This document shows, piece by piece, positions 1-9,533 of a stretch of 64,000 bases of DNA. Origin of the DNA: Bremerella volcania (lineage in GTDB: Bacteria; Planctomycetota; Planctomycetia; Pirellulales; Pirellulaceae). The stretch spans positions 3,720,001-3,784,000 of the forward strand of contig NZ_CP036289.1 in the NCBI RefSeq assembly GCF_007748115.1. Direction: 5' to 3'. A program made the translations under genes and the position numbers. Each line of letters opens with the position of its first letter. Position 1 is the first letter of the stretch. Under the pieces are notes generated by a model. The model was not told the origin of the DNA and ran no database searches. It saw only the letters and a list, made by a program, of their open reading frames with translations.

Positions 1-116
1 GGCCGCTCTGTCATTTACTACTTGTGGACAATTAACTATAAATAGCATACTAATTATCAGGTTTTATCCCACCCGATTAACCCCTCCCCTTTTGGCCTAC
101 CCACGAGGAATCCCCC

Positions 117-1103
117 ATGCGTTCCCCGAACTCATTCTGCGCGCACAGTGCGCGCCGACATGCTTTTACTCTGGTTGAGCTACTGGTGGTGATCGCAATC
201 ATCGGCGTGCTAATCGCCCTGCTGTTGCCCGCAGTGCAACAGGCTCGCGAAGCCGCTCGACGAATGCAGTGTTCCAACAATCTCAAGCAGATTGGCTTGG
301 CCCTGCACAATTACCACGACACTTACCAAACCTTTCCCAGCGGGTTCATGTACGACTCGACCAGCAACGTTCAATGGTCGTGGGGTGCGTTGATTCTGCC
401 GTTCATCGAGCAAGGTTCGATGCACGATCAGATTGGCGTCACGAAACAGCGGCTGACCGACTGCATTGGCAACGCTAACTGCCTGGCCCTAGTCAAGACG
501 CCGATCGACGGCTATCGCTGCCCTTCGGATACCGCCCCAGACCTCAATCCCTGGGCAACCTATGGCAGCAACAACGAGAACATCGCCGAGTCGAACTACA
601 TCGGCAGCGAAGGGATGGTACACATCAGCCAAGCCCAGAAGTCGCATGGCATGTTCCACGGCAACAGCGGCGTCAAGATGCGTGACGTGACCGACGGCAC
701 CAGCAATACGATCTTCGTGGGCGAACGAGACGGGGCTGACGTCGATGGCACCACGTCGGGCCGCAATGCACGTCGTGGTGGTGTGTGGGCCGGCACGATG
801 AATGCCTCACGTAAGTGGCCACGCGGCGTGATGGACGTTTTGGCAAGTTTTGCCCAGCCGATGAACCGTGAGACGGTCGCCGGTGCCGACCACAACGGTA
901 AAGGGTTCGGCAGTCTGCACCCAGGCGGCTCGCAGTTTCTGTTGGTCGACGGTTCGGTTCGCTTCCTCCCTGAGACGATCGAGTATCGCACCAGCGACTT
1001 CTATTGGGACGATCCCGATCCGACCCACTACGACGTCACGAACCTGGGCGTCTATCAACTGCTGGGCGTTCGCAACGACGGTCAGCCGGTGGAACTTCCC
1101 TAA
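117..1103 (+). CDS. DUF1559 domain protein with prepilin-type leader
   Basis: Secreted pseudopilin-like protein of the DUF1559 family, expanded in planctomycetes; its molecular role is not established. A short basic leader is followed by the type IV prepilin motif ([20 protein letters not shown], about residues 17-36), where a prepilin peptidase would cut before the Phe and methylate it. The next hydrophobic helix and the QQAREAARR segment are family hallmarks. The C-terminal H-x9-DG signature is present (HPGGSQFLLVDGS). The start follows GAGGAA with suitable spacing. At 328 residues it is full length. A small lipoprotein-like gene follows after 36 bases, and the same pairing occurs twice more in the window. 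I infer cell-surface display; there is no direct evidence of the partner. Confidence 0.93.
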   Translation: MRSPNSFCAHSARRHAFTLVELLVVIAIIGVLIALLLPAVQQAREAARRMQCSNNLKQIGLALHNYHDTYQTFPSGFMYDSTSNVQWSWGALILPFIEQGSMHDQIGVTKQRLTDCIGNANCLALVKTPIDGYRCPSDTAPDLNPWATYGSNNENIAESNYIGSEGMVHISQAQKSHGMFHGNSGVKMRDVTDGTSNTIFVGERDGADVDGTTSGRNARRGGVWAGTMNASRKWPRGVMDVLASFAQPMNRETVAGADHNGKGFGSLHPGGSQFLLVDGSVRFLPETIEYRTSDFYWDDPDPTHYDVTNLGVYQLLGVRNDGQPVELP

Positions 1104-1139
1104 TCAAATCGAAACACTCCTAAGCTAGAGAAAGCAAAT

Positions 1140-1523
1140 ATGATGACTCGTTGGATCCTTCTGTCGGCCTGCGTGGCCGTGCTGGGCATTGTGGGTTGCG
1201 TCGGCAGCGATCCGTCGTTTGCCACAGTCGAAGGCAACGTTACCGTCGACGGCCAACTGGCCGAAGGCCTGGAAGTAACCTTTGAGCCTGAGAGCGGCCG
1301 ACCGGCGATCGGGTTCACCGATGCCCAAGGGCACTATCAGCTGCAATATACGGCCAGCCAGGAAGGTGCCTCGCTGGGCAAGTACCGTGTGCGGATCGAC
1401 ATTCCCTCCGGTTCGGAAGCCAAGGTCAGAATCCCGACTCGCTACAACGCCAAGACGGAACTGACCGCGGAAGTCACGCCTGGGAAGAACGAACTTAATT
1501 TCGAGCTGACCACGAAGCGTTAG
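1140..1523 (+). CDS. small lipoprotein with carboxypeptidase-regulatory-like (transthyretin-type) domain
   Basis: A 127-residue exported protein. The N-terminus is a lipoprotein signal (hydrophobic run ending VLGIVGC, predicted lipidated Cys near residue 20). The remainder has the pattern of the small beta-sandwich proteins common in planctomycetes: VEGNVTVDGQLAEGLEVTFEP, then GFTDAQGHYQL, then a terminal strand ending NELNFELTTKR. Such domains (carboxypeptidase-regulatory-like, Ig/transthyretin fold) usually mediate surface protein interactions. It lies 36 bases after the DUF1559 gene and is probably co-transcribed with it; a strong hairpin ends the unit. Resembles the proteins encoded at 11451-11852 and 8072-8482. 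Exact function unknown. Confidence 0.8.
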   Translation: MMTRWILLSACVAVLGIVGCVGSDPSFATVEGNVTVDGQLAEGLEVTFEPESGRPAIGFTDAQGHYQLQYTASQEGASLGKYRVRIDIPSGSEAKVRIPTRYNAKTELTAEVTPGKNELNFELTTKR

Positions 1524-1533
1524 AAACGGATAA

Positions 1534-1582
1534 CAAAAAAAGGCTACCCAGGAAACGCCCTCGGTAGCCTTAGCTGTTTTTT
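1534..1582. terminator. bidirectional rho-independent terminator
   Basis: A perfect 9-bp stem (AAGGCTACC at 1540-1548 and GGTAGCCTT at 1563-1571) is flanked by an A-run on the left and a T-run on the right. It can therefore stop transcription of the lipoprotein gene on the plus strand and of the minus-strand ftsK, which ends at 1592. Confidence 0.88.
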
Positions 1583-1591
1583 GATGGGGAA

Positions 1592-4492
1592 TTAAGCACT
1601 CTCTTCGTAGTACTTGCCTTCCTCGTCGTCTTCCTCCTCGGACTCTTCCTCGTATTCTTCTTCCTCGTACTCGGCGTCCTCTTCTTCGTACTCTTCCTCT
1701 TCGTACTCCGCGTCTTCCTCTTCTTCGTATTCGGCTTCTTCTTCCTCTTCGTATTCCGCCTCTTCGCCTTCCTCGTACTCTTCTTCTTCGTACTCGGCTT
1801 CCTCTTCTCCATCGACCTCTTCGTATTCAGTTTCTTCGTCGACTTCCTCTTCTTCCTCCTCATCTTCGACAAGGTGAGGGCGGATTTTGTTCGAACGTTT
1901 CGCCTTTGGGGCTGGGGCTTCCTCTTCGATCTCATCGGCGACACTACTGCCGCTCGACTGGCCGGACTTCATCAGCTCCCATTCTTCCGGCGTGATGATC
2001 ACCTCGCGGGCCTGCGATCCGTTGTACGGGCCGACGATGCCATCTTCGGCCATGAAGTCGATCAGCCGGGCACCACGTCCGTAGCCGACGCCCAGGGCAC
2101 GCTGGAGTAGCGAAACACTGCCGCGCTGTTCGGCGACGATCACGTCGACGGCCTGCTCGTACAGGTCGTCGCGCTTCTTCATTTTGGCTGGGTCAGCGGT
2201 CGCGCCGTCTTCGACCTTCAGCTGCACGAGTTCCTTCACGAAGTCTTGCTCGCCGGTGCTGACAAACTCGACCACGCGGTTGATTTCTTCATCGGACAGG
2301 TACGTCCCTTGACCACGCATCAGGGTTGAGGTGCCTGGCCAGAGGAAGAGCATGTCACCGTTGCCCAGCAGCTTGTCGGCACCCATCTCGTCGAGCACCA
2401 CGCGGCTGTCGGTACGGCTGGCAACCTGGAAGGAAATACGCGCCGGCAAGTTCGACTTGATCAGACCGGTAATGACGTCGACCGTTGGTTTCTGCGTGGC
2501 GAGAATCAAGTGGATACCGACCGCACGCGACTTCTGAGCCAAACGAATGATGTGCTGTTCGACCTCTTTACCGGCCGTCATCATCATGTCCGCGATTTCG
2601 TCCGCCACGATCACGATGTACGGCAGATTCGTCGCGACGTTGTTCCGCTCTCCTTCATCCTCGCAGCCGAGGCGATCCCAGATCTCTTCTTCACCCAGCG
2701 CATTGAACGCGCTCAGGTGACGCACGCCCACCTGGGCCAGCAACTGGTAACGCTCTTCCATCTTCTCGACCGCCCACGCCAAGATGGCTTCGGCCTTCTT
2801 CATATCGGTCACCACCGGATGCATCAGGTGCGGCAGCGTGCGATAACATGACAACTCGACCATCTTTGGGTCGATCATCAACATCCGCACTTCATCCGGA
2901 CGACGCGTCATGAGGATGGACGTAATCAGCGCGTTCAAACAGACCGACTTACCGGTGCCCGTCCGACCGGCGATCAGTAGGTGAGGCATCGAAGCCAGGT
3001 CGACCGCCAGCGAGTTCCCCGAAACGTCCTTACCCAGGAAGATGGGCACCTTCATCTTGTTGATGCGGCCGCTCGCTTCTTCCATCACCTCGCGCAGGCG
3101 AACCATCTGGCGTTCGTCGTTCGGGACTTCGATCCCGACCGTATTCTTGCCGGGAATCGGGGCCACGATACGCACGCTCGGCACACGCAAAGCAATCGCC
3201 AGGTCGTCGGCCAGGCCGGTGATCTTCGACAGACGCAGACCGGCTTCCAGTTCAACTTCGTATTGAGCGATGACCGGGCCCGTTTCGATTTCGACCACCT
3301 TCACGTTGAAGCCGAAGTTGAGGAACGTCTTCTCGAGGACCTTGGCCTTCTTGCGAACTTCGCGTTCCTGCTCTTCAAATGAGAAGTCGTCGCTCTCGAT
3401 CAACAGTTCGATCGGAGGTAGTTCGTAGTTCTTGGGGTTCGCCCGGCCGTTGGCGGCACTGTCCAACTCGCTCATCACGTTCTTGCGGGCATCTTCTTGC
3501 TGCTGCTTTTTGCTGTTGCGGTTCTTGACTGCCAGCGGCGATTCTTCGGGCTTTTCGACGCGCGTGATGGGGACTTCCTCCTCCACTTCTTCTTCGTCGA
3601 GTTCCTCTTCGACTTCTTCGTCGAACTCTTCCTCCTCTTCGTATTCCTCTTGCTCGACCTCATCCTCGTCGCCGGCTGCTTCTTCCTCGAAGACCTCTTC
3701 GCCGTCTTCGAACGGAATCTCCTGGTCGACGTCGGTCTTGATCTGACGGCCGCCGATCTTGATGCGGACGCCTTGTTCGTCGTATTCGACTTCCTCTTCT
3801 TCGTATTCCCCCTCTTCATCATCCAGGCCAAACTCGGCCAATAGCTTCGCCTTGCGTTCTTCCTTCAATCGTTCGCGACGCGTCTTCCAGGCAGCGGCTC
3901 CGGCTTGCGTCTTTTCCTTGGCTTTCAGAAAGCTCCATACGGTCAAGCGAACCAGTTCGTACTCGGTGCACAGCAGCACGCCACACGCGGTAACGGCCAG
4001 GCACAGAATCACGGCCCCGGTCGTGGCGAAGTGTTCGCTTAAGAACTGCTGACCGACCAGGCCGAGCCGTCCGCCTGAACTGCTGATGGGTCCGGGCGAG
4101 GCCCCTGGGGCGACGATCGTGACGAGCGTAGTGATGCCGGTGAGCGTCATCAACCAACCAATCAGCCGCGCCGCAGGCGAGGTTATTTCTTTTCGCATCA
4201 ATAGAATGACGTCGAACGCAGCCAGGCTGACCACGGCAAAGTAGGCTCCGACTCCTAAATTGACCAGCAGGAAGTCGGCGGCCAGCGCCCCAACGCCACC
4301 GCACAAGTTGTGTACCTGGTGCGGCTGAGGGTAGGCGACTTGATCGGGCTGATAGATCGCAGCGAAAGGAGCCGGCAGTTCGCCGATGGCGTCATCCGCA
4401 CGATACGACAGCAGCGACAGCGCCAGGAAGATCGTCAACGCGGACAATCCAATGGCGATCAGGTCTCGCTGGATACTTCGTTCTTCGAACAT
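1592..4492 (-). CDS. ftsK: FtsK/SpoIIIE-type DNA translocase
   Basis: Hexameric ATP-driven double-stranded DNA pump that moves the chromosome through the closing division site. Four membrane helices lie within about residues 10-185. The motor region (about 355-750) has Walker A GRTGTGKS (509-516), Walker B IVIVADE (about 626-632) and the ATQKPTVDVITG motif. A C-terminal winged-helix gamma domain (about 774-842; GYGRGARLIDFMAEDGIVGP) would read KOPS-like sites. Two features are odd: an acidic linker (about 225-310) and an extremely acidic tail after the gamma domain (about 876-966), built from repeated E/Y-rich units. At 966 residues it is longer than the usual 750-850 of short FtsK proteins. 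The planctomycetes studied mostly lack FtsZ but retain FtsK, so division must be organised differently. Confidence 0.97.
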   Translation of the reverse strand: MFEERSIQRDLIAIGLSALTIFLALSLLSYRADDAIGELPAPFAAIYQPDQVAYPQPHQVHNLCGGVGALAADFLLVNLGVGAYFAVVSLAAFDVILLMRKEITSPAARLIGWLMTLTGITTLVTIVAPGASPGPISSSGGRLGLVGQQFLSEHFATTGAVILCLAVTACGVLLCTEYELVRLTVWSFLKAKEKTQAGAAAWKTRRERLKEERKAKLLAEFGLDDEEGEYEEEEVEYDEQGVRIKIGGRQIKTDVDQEIPFEDGEEVFEEEAAGDEDEVEQEEYEEEEEFDEEVEEELDEEEVEEEVPITRVEKPEESPLAVKNRNSKKQQQEDARKNVMSELDSAANGRANPKNYELPPIELLIESDDFSFEEQEREVRKKAKVLEKTFLNFGFNVKVVEIETGPVIAQYEVELEAGLRLSKITGLADDLAIALRVPSVRIVAPIPGKNTVGIEVPNDERQMVRLREVMEEASGRINKMKVPIFLGKDVSGNSLAVDLASMPHLLIAGRTGTGKSVCLNALITSILMTRRPDEVRMLMIDPKMVELSCYRTLPHLMHPVVTDMKKAEAILAWAVEKMEERYQLLAQVGVRHLSAFNALGEEEIWDRLGCEDEGERNNVATNLPYIVIVADEIADMMMTAGKEVEQHIIRLAQKSRAVGIHLILATQKPTVDVITGLIKSNLPARISFQVASRTDSRVVLDEMGADKLLGNGDMLFLWPGTSTLMRGQGTYLSDEEINRVVEFVSTGEQDFVKELVQLKVEDGATADPAKMKKRDDLYEQAVDVIVAEQRGSVSLLQRALGVGYGRGARLIDFMAEDGIVGPYNGSQAREVIITPEEWELMKSGQSSGSSVADEIEEEAPAPKAKRSNKIRPHLVEDEEEEEEVDEETEYEEVDGEEEAEYEEEEYEEGEEAEYEEEEEAEYEEEEDAEYEEEEYEEEDAEYEEEEYEEESEEEDDEEGKYYEESA

Positions 4493-4672
4493 GCACGGTG
4501 CCGGAAAACTGGGGGGAGAACGTCAGCGGCTGACCCAAGCTCGCACATGAGTTACAGCGCTCCACTTTCCTCCTTCGGCACTGCTAGCGAGAATGCCGCA
4601 GTTCGTTTCTCGCCCATACGCGCGATTCGCTAACGCGCAGATCCGACAACCGCCGCAAGATCGATAGAATCG

Positions 4673-5551
4673 TTACAGGTAGTCGTTGGCAAAGTTGCGA
4701 GCCGTCCGCCACCCGCCTTCTTTTCCGGGAACAAGCACGGCCACCAGTTGACCGGCCTGCGTCATCGCGGCGACTTCCTGGGAAGCGGTATCCACGTCCA
4801 CCTCGATTAGCTTCCCCTGGGCCAGCCGCACGATCTTGTCGTGATCGACCGTTACCTGCGGCATCTGGGACACGGCCAGCGAGGTGGGCTGCAGCGCGGC
4901 AGCAAGCGTTCCTCGGCTTAACTGATCGTCCGGGTGAATCGCATCGTCGATCTGGAAGCACCCGATCGCGGTGCGCATAAGCTCGGACATGATCGCTTCG
5001 GTTCCCAGATCGCGGGCAATGTCCCGTCCCAAAGAACGAACATACGTTCCACTGCCGCACTCGATCCGCATGCGAAGCTGGGGATAGTCGTACGCCAGGA
5101 TCTCCAATGCGTAGACTTCGATCTCGCGGCTGGCCAGTTCCACCTCCTTGCCCTGCCGAGCCAGGTCGTACGCACGCTTGCCGGCGACCTTCAGCGCCGA
5201 GAACGCCGGCGGGACCTGCTCGATCGTTCCCAGGTAGTTGAGCAACACGGCTTCAATCTCGTCACGCGAGGGGCGCGGCGGATCGTCCAAAAGCTGCACG
5301 TTGCCTTCGATATCCTCGGTATCGCTTTGCCGGCCCAAAAGAAAGCAGGCCTCGTACGTCTTGGGCATCCGCTGAATGTACTCGATCAGCTTCGTGCCGT
5401 GTCCCACTGGGCAAACCAGCACCCCGGTCGCCAGCGGGTCGAGCGTACCAGCATGCCCCGTCTTCGCCGGACGCATGAGCCGCTGGATGATATTCACGAC
5501 GTCGCGCGACGTCTTACCGGCCGGCTTATTGATATTCAGAATTCCGTGCAT
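4673..5551 (-). CDS. truB: tRNA pseudouridine synthase B
   Basis: Makes pseudouridine at position 55 of the tRNA T-loop. The catalytic aspartate sits in GHAGTLDPLATGVL (Asp about residue 38), and the N-terminal GILNINKPAGKTSRDVV is the family signature. A second conserved segment, RMRIECGSGTYVRSLGRDIA (about 160-180), binds the RNA. The length (292) is typical, with a C-terminal PUA-like stretch. The start has an AGGCAG site a few bases upstream. It is 180 bases upstream of ftsK on the same strand, so co-transcription is possible but unproven. Confidence 0.97.
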   Translation of the reverse strand: MHGILNINKPAGKTSRDVVNIIQRLMRPAKTGHAGTLDPLATGVLVCPVGHGTKLIEYIQRMPKTYEACFLLGRQSDTEDIEGNVQLLDDPPRPSRDEIEAVLLNYLGTIEQVPPAFSALKVAGKRAYDLARQGKEVELASREIEVYALEILAYDYPQLRMRIECGSGTYVRSLGRDIARDLGTEAIMSELMRTAIGCFQIDDAIHPDDQLSRGTLAAALQPTSLAVSQMPQVTVDHDKIVRLAQGKLIEVDVDTASQEVAAMTQAGQLVAVLVPGKEGGWRTARNFANDYL

Positions 5552-5792
5552 TCTGCCTGCTACTTTCCCTTAACCAGTCTTCGCAATCGAATCCATGGTT
5601 GTAACTGGGTGAGCAAGAATCATCAACGGTTCAAGTCGACGCGATCGACTTGGCGAGCAGTCAAATGGCAACTCGACCTCCAAACAAAACCATAATTCTT
5701 TGTAACCTTCTCGCCCCGGCGTCATCTAAGGAGCCAACATCGGGACTCTCCCGCTCGTCCCCACAACCACCGTTGCTTCGCGGAGACCACGC

Positions 5793-6281
5793 ATGCTGTC
5801 TAGCGCCGTTGCTATCAATCAGTTTCAACTCGCCGGCTTTCAGAAGATCGCGGCGGATGTTCCCGACGAGGTCCTCTACAAGCCGGCGGCTGGTCATCAG
5901 CATCTGCCGGTGTGGGTGATGGGGCACCTGGCACTGACCGGTGAGATGGGGCAGCAAGCATTGGGTGGAACCGTGGCTCACCCCGACTGGATGCCGTTGT
6001 TTGCGCCTGGCAGTTCAGGTGAAGTCTCCACCGATACCGGGTTGACCAAGCAAACGATGATCGACGCCGTCACTGGCGCCTACGCGCAGCTACAGAAGAT
6101 GGCCCTCGAGGACGCAACGCCGGAGCGACTTGCCCAGCCGCACGGCATTGGACTGTTCGATGGATCGCCAATCCAAAATGTCGGGGACGTCATCACGCTG
6201 CTGCTGACCAATCACTTCGGCTTTCACCTCGCGCAGTTATCGAGTTGCCGCCGCGAAGCTGGTTTTGCTCCGCTGTTTTAG
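5793..6281 (+). CDS. DinB-fold family protein
   Basis: A 162-residue protein resembling the DinB/YfiT four-helix-bundle superfamily, whose members bind a divalent metal through three histidines and often act as thiol transferases or damage-inducible proteins of unknown substrate. Visible candidates are His in VWVMGHLALT (about residue 45) and the pair in NHFGFHLAQLSSCRR near the C-terminus. GGAG precedes the ATG at good spacing. It stands alone between truB (minus strand) and catalase. Substrate unknown. Confidence 0.72.
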   Translation: MLSSAVAINQFQLAGFQKIAADVPDEVLYKPAAGHQHLPVWVMGHLALTGEMGQQALGGTVAHPDWMPLFAPGSSGEVSTDTGLTKQTMIDAVTGAYAQLQKMALEDATPERLAQPHGIGLFDGSPIQNVGDVITLLLTNHFGFHLAQLSSCRREAGFAPLF

Positions 6282-6526
6282 TTCGGCTTAAGCGGCTCGA
6301 CGGAAAGCTGGCGGAACTCGACGCGTGCATCTTCGCCGCGAAGGCCCAGCAGTCGCCGAGAACAATTGTCCCGCACGCTGAAAATAATTCCTTCCACGCC
6401 CGGCATCAATGCGCCTGCCCTGGGCAACACCGTGGCGAGTTGTCGGTTTACTCTCTTCCATGCTTCTTAGAATGAGCGTGTCACCACTCCCGTACCAACC
6501 CGCAACCGTCAACCAGGGAGACAAGC

Positions 6527-7978
6527 ATGTCCAGCGATAAGCCTAAACCCACGACCACCGATGCCGGTATTCCGGTTCCCAGTGACGAACACTCGTTAAC
6601 CGTCGGCCCCGATGGCCCGATCCTGTTACACGATCATTACCTGATCGAGCAGATGGCCAACTTCAATCGCGAACGCATCGCGGAACGTCAGCCACACGCC
6701 AAAGGCTCGGGCGCTTTCGGTTTCTTTGAAGTCACGCACGACGTCAGCCAGTACACCAAGGCCGCCGTGTTTCAGCCTGGCACCAAGACCGATACGCTCA
6801 TTCGCTTCTCGACCGTGGCGGGCGAACGGGGTAGCCCCGACACCTGGCGCGATCCGCGGGGATTTGCCTTGAAGTTCTACACGACCGAGGGGAACTACGA
6901 CATGGTCGGCAACAATACGCCGGTCTTCTTCGTTCGCGATCCATTGAAGTTCCAACACTTCATCCGTTCGCAGAAGCGTCGTGCCGACAACGGTCTGCGC
7001 GATCACGATATGCAGTGGGACTTCTGGACGCTGTCGCCGGAATCGGCCCACCAGGTCACATGGCTGATGGGAGACCGCGGCATTCCTAAAACATGGCGGC
7101 ACATGAACGGCTATTCCAGCCATACGTACATGTGGGTCAACGCCCAGGGAGAACGCTTCTGGGTGAAGTATCACTTCAAAACCGATCAAGGCATCGAGTT
7201 CTACACCCAGGACGAGGCCGAAAAGATGGCCGGGCAAGATTCGGACGTCCATCGTCGCGATCTGTTCAACGCGATCAAAGAGGGCAACTACCCGAGTTGG
7301 ACGCTGAAGATGCAGATCATGCCGTTTGAAGAAGCGAAGACCTACCGCTTCAATCCGTTCGATCTGACCAAAGTGTGGCCGCATGCCGACTATCCCTTAC
7401 ATGAAGTCGGCAAGTTGACGTTGAATCGGAATCCGACCGACTTCCACACCGAGATCGAACAGGCAGCGTTCGAGCCCAACAACATCGTTCCCGGCATCGG
7501 CGTCAGCCCCGACAAAATGCTGCTGGGACGCATGTTCGCCTATGCTGACGCTCACCGAGCACGGATGGGGGTCAACTACAAGCAGATCCCGGTCAACCAG
7601 CCGCAGTGCCCCTTCCATAGCTACTCGAAGGATGGCGCGATGCGAACCCAGAACGTGACCGATCCGGTCTACGCTCCGAACTCGAAAGGAGGTCCCGCCG
7701 CCGATCCCTCACGAAACCCGGAAACGGAAGCCTGGAGCGCCGATGGCGAGTTCGTCCGGGCAGCTTACACCAAGCGTAAAGATGACGACGACTGGGGTCA
7801 GGCCGGCACGCTCGTTCGCGAGGTGATGGACGACGCGGCGCGAGATCGACTGGTCTCAAACGTCGTCGGCCACTTACGCCAGGACATCACCGAGCCGGTG
7901 CTCCAGCGGGCCTTCGAGTATTGGAAGAACATTGACCCCGATATTGGGAAGAGAATTGAGAAGGGGGTGAAGGGCTAA
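6527..7978 (+). CDS. monofunctional haem catalase (small-subunit type)
   Basis: Converts hydrogen peroxide to water and oxygen. Catalase signatures are all visible: [16 protein letters not shown] with the distal His, [27 protein letters not shown], the [14 protein letters not shown] segment and the proximal haem-tyrosine region [14 protein letters not shown] (about residues 335-350). The 483-residue length matches small-subunit, often NADPH-binding, catalases and lacks the extra C-terminal flavodoxin-like domain of large catalases. There is no signal peptide, so it is cytoplasmic. The start follows AGGGAGAC. A strong terminator directly follows, so the gene appears monocistronic; no operator for a peroxide regulator could be recognised upstream. 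Confidence 0.97.
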   Translation: MSSDKPKPTTTDAGIPVPSDEHSLTVGPDGPILLHDHYLIEQMANFNRERIAERQPHAKGSGAFGFFEVTHDVSQYTKAAVFQPGTKTDTLIRFSTVAGERGSPDTWRDPRGFALKFYTTEGNYDMVGNNTPVFFVRDPLKFQHFIRSQKRRADNGLRDHDMQWDFWTLSPESAHQVTWLMGDRGIPKTWRHMNGYSSHTYMWVNAQGERFWVKYHFKTDQGIEFYTQDEAEKMAGQDSDVHRRDLFNAIKEGNYPSWTLKMQIMPFEEAKTYRFNPFDLTKVWPHADYPLHEVGKLTLNRNPTDFHTEIEQAAFEPNNIVPGIGVSPDKMLLGRMFAYADAHRARMGVNYKQIPVNQPQCPFHSYSKDGAMRTQNVTDPVYAPNSKGGPAADPSRNPETEAWSADGEFVRAAYTKRKDDDDWGQAGTLVREVMDDAARDRLVSNVVGHLRQDITEPVLQRAFEYWKNIDPDIGKRIEKGVKG

Positions 7979-7997
7979 ACGGTACGCGTAACAAGAG

Positions 7998-8038
7998 CGA
8001 TCCCCAGACGATTTGACTCGACTGGGGATCGTTTGTTC
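7998..8038 (+). terminator. rho-independent terminator of the catalase gene
   Basis: A 10-bp perfect stem, CGATCCCCAG (7998-8007) with CTGGGGATCG (8022-8031), followed by a T-rich tract. It lies 20 bases after the catalase stop codon. Confidence 0.85.
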
Positions 8039-8071
8039 ATGCGTGACGCAGAGAAATGCTCGGCGCAGACG

Positions 8072-8482
8072 CTATTTCAATTCAAAGTTGACTTCAACGT
8101 TTTCCTGAGGAAGGACTTCGTACGTCAATTCGGACGCTTCGTTGTACTTGACGGGAATGTACCAGTCCTGACTCTGGTGCACTTCGCCCAAGTCGTTCGT
8201 GACTGGCGGTCCCGGTCGACTTGCTTCGATCATGACCCTCTTGGCCCCGGCTGTGATTTCTCCTTGGAACGTCCCATTGGTGATGGGAAGACCCACCTGG
8301 CCACCTCCACCGGTCGTTGTGGGAACGAAGATGATCGTTCCATCCTCAACCGGTTTCCCCTGGTAAGACACCTTGCCGGAGACGGAGTATTTAGGCGGGC
8401 CGCTATCCCCAGACTGGCAGCCACAACTTAGGGTTGCCGCGAGCATGAAGAGGATGAGACTGGTGAGTTTCGAATTCATCAT
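8072..8482 (-). CDS. small lipoprotein, transthyretin-like fold
   Basis: A roughly 136-residue exported protein. A lipoprotein signal ends in ATLSCGC, followed by a low-complexity spacer and then VSGKVSYQGKPVEDGTIIFVP, a beta-sandwich pattern shared with the other two small lipoproteins of the window (genes at 1140 and 11451). It ends in VEVNFELK, again as in those paralogues. An upstream in-frame ATG at 8503 would add seven residues; I prefer 8482 because it gives a normal signal peptide. It is downstream of, and codirectional with, a DUF1559 gene (8595-9533), forming the second DUF1559/lipoprotein cassette. Confidence 0.75.
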   Translation of the reverse strand: MMNSKLTSLILFMLAATLSCGCQSGDSGPPKYSVSGKVSYQGKPVEDGTIIFVPTTTGGGGQVGLPITNGTFQGEITAGAKRVMIEASRPGPPVTNDLGEVHQSQDWYIPVKYNEASELTYEVLPQENVEVNFELK

Positions 8483-8594
8483 GACTATCGATCTAATTTC
8501 CATGTTGTGATTAATGCACTCACGAAGACATCGATCGGTGATGCGTCCGACCGATGTTCTCGGGACTTCTTGATTAGCTCAGTGTCCAGCAGAC

Positions 8595-9533
8595 CTAGTT
8601 GCCGCTGTTCACTTCGCCGCCGCTACGAGTTCCCAGGGCCACCCAAATCGGGTTGTCGATCGTTTCGGGGAAGAAACTCACCGACGCGTCGGCCATGGTC
8701 GTGAGGACCCCACCGGGGTGATAGCTTCGCGAAGTAACGCGATAGAAGCCACCACTTACGGAATCGGCACAGGGCGCACGGGGCGTACTGATATAGTTGC
8801 CCGCTTTTTGACGGTCCGCAGAGGTCGGAGTCGTTGAGTTCGGGTTATAGAAGGAAGCCGCCAGGAAGTTTCCGCCTCCTCCGTCGGCAATCCAGTAGCC
8901 ACCGCGGCGATCATGATCGCTGCCAGATTCCGGTGCGATGATGATCTCGCCCACCATGGCGGTGTTCGACGTGCCGTCGGTTACGTCACGAAACTTCGTC
9001 TTCGACCAACAGTAAAACATCCCGTTTTCATTGGTTCCGGACCCGTCGAGGCCGTTGGTACCAGAAAACAGAACGTAGTTTCCGGCAAACCCAAGATCGC
9101 CGCGGACGATCTTCCCGGCATTGGGATCCGAAGGACACAGCAGCGCATCGACGATGTTCTCGTCGACGGTTGTATTCCACGGATAGGTGCCTGAGCCATG
9201 AACTTCCTTGATGAAGGCTTCAAAAAGTGCGTTTTGCTCAAACATCGGCAGCAGTGGGTGCATCCAACCGTAACGCATCGGGTTTGACGTCCCGCCACCT
9301 GATTCCGGAGCATTCGATGTATTGACGAAGCACCCCGGCGGAAACTGCGAGAACGTGTCGTGATAGTTGTGCAGCGCCAGACCGATCTGCTTTTGGTTGT
9401 TGGTGCACTGCATCCGGCGAGCGGCTTCACGGGCCTGTTGGACTGCTGGCAAAAGAAGGGCAATCAGAACACCGATGATGGCAATGACGACAAGCAACTC
9501 GACTAACGTAAATCCGTACGATCTTTTTGGCAT
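8595..9533 (-). CDS. DUF1559 domain protein with prepilin-type leader
   Basis: Pseudopilin-like secreted protein, about 312 residues. The leader [20 protein letters not shown] is the type III signal cut by prepilin peptidase. [28 protein letters not shown] follows as in the rest of the family. Near the C-terminus the family H-x9-DG signature appears as H-x9-DA (HPGGVLTTMADAS). A longer reading frame begins at 9614, but the extra 27 residues would precede the prepilin leader, so I place the start at 9533. It is followed by the small lipoprotein gene and is probably co-expressed with it. Function beyond surface localisation is unknown. Confidence 0.92.
   Translation of the reverse strand: MPKRSYGFTLVELLVVIAIIGVLIALLLPAVQQAREAARRMQCTNNQKQIGLALHNYHDTFSQFPPGCFVNTSNAPESGGGTSNPMRYGWMHPLLPMFEQNALFEAFIKEVHGSGTYPWNTTVDENIVDALLCPSDPNAGKIVRGDLGFAGNYVLFSGTNGLDGSGTNENGMFYCWSKTKFRDVTDGTSNTAMVGEIIIAPESGSDHDRRGGYWIADGGGGNFLAASFYNPNSTTPTSADRQKAGNYISTPRAPCADSVSGGFYRVTSRSYHPGGVLTTMADASVSFFPETIDNPIWVALGTRSGGEVNSGN

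Noticed and set aside
1614-1877. Plus-strand Ser/Tyr-rich open frame opposite the 3' end of ftsK
   Set aside because: It is the complement of the acidic E/Y-rich tail coding region; composition is an artefact of GAA/GAG/TAC repeats, with no ribosome site or domain.
3432-3746. Plus-strand Ser-rich frame opposite the acidic linker of ftsK
   Set aside because: Same cause: antisense reading of Glu-rich codons within a clear FtsK gene.
6282-6526. Possible small gene between the DinB-fold and catalase genes
   Set aside because: Short frames on both strands lack ribosome sites and motifs; treated as intergenic with the catalase promoter.
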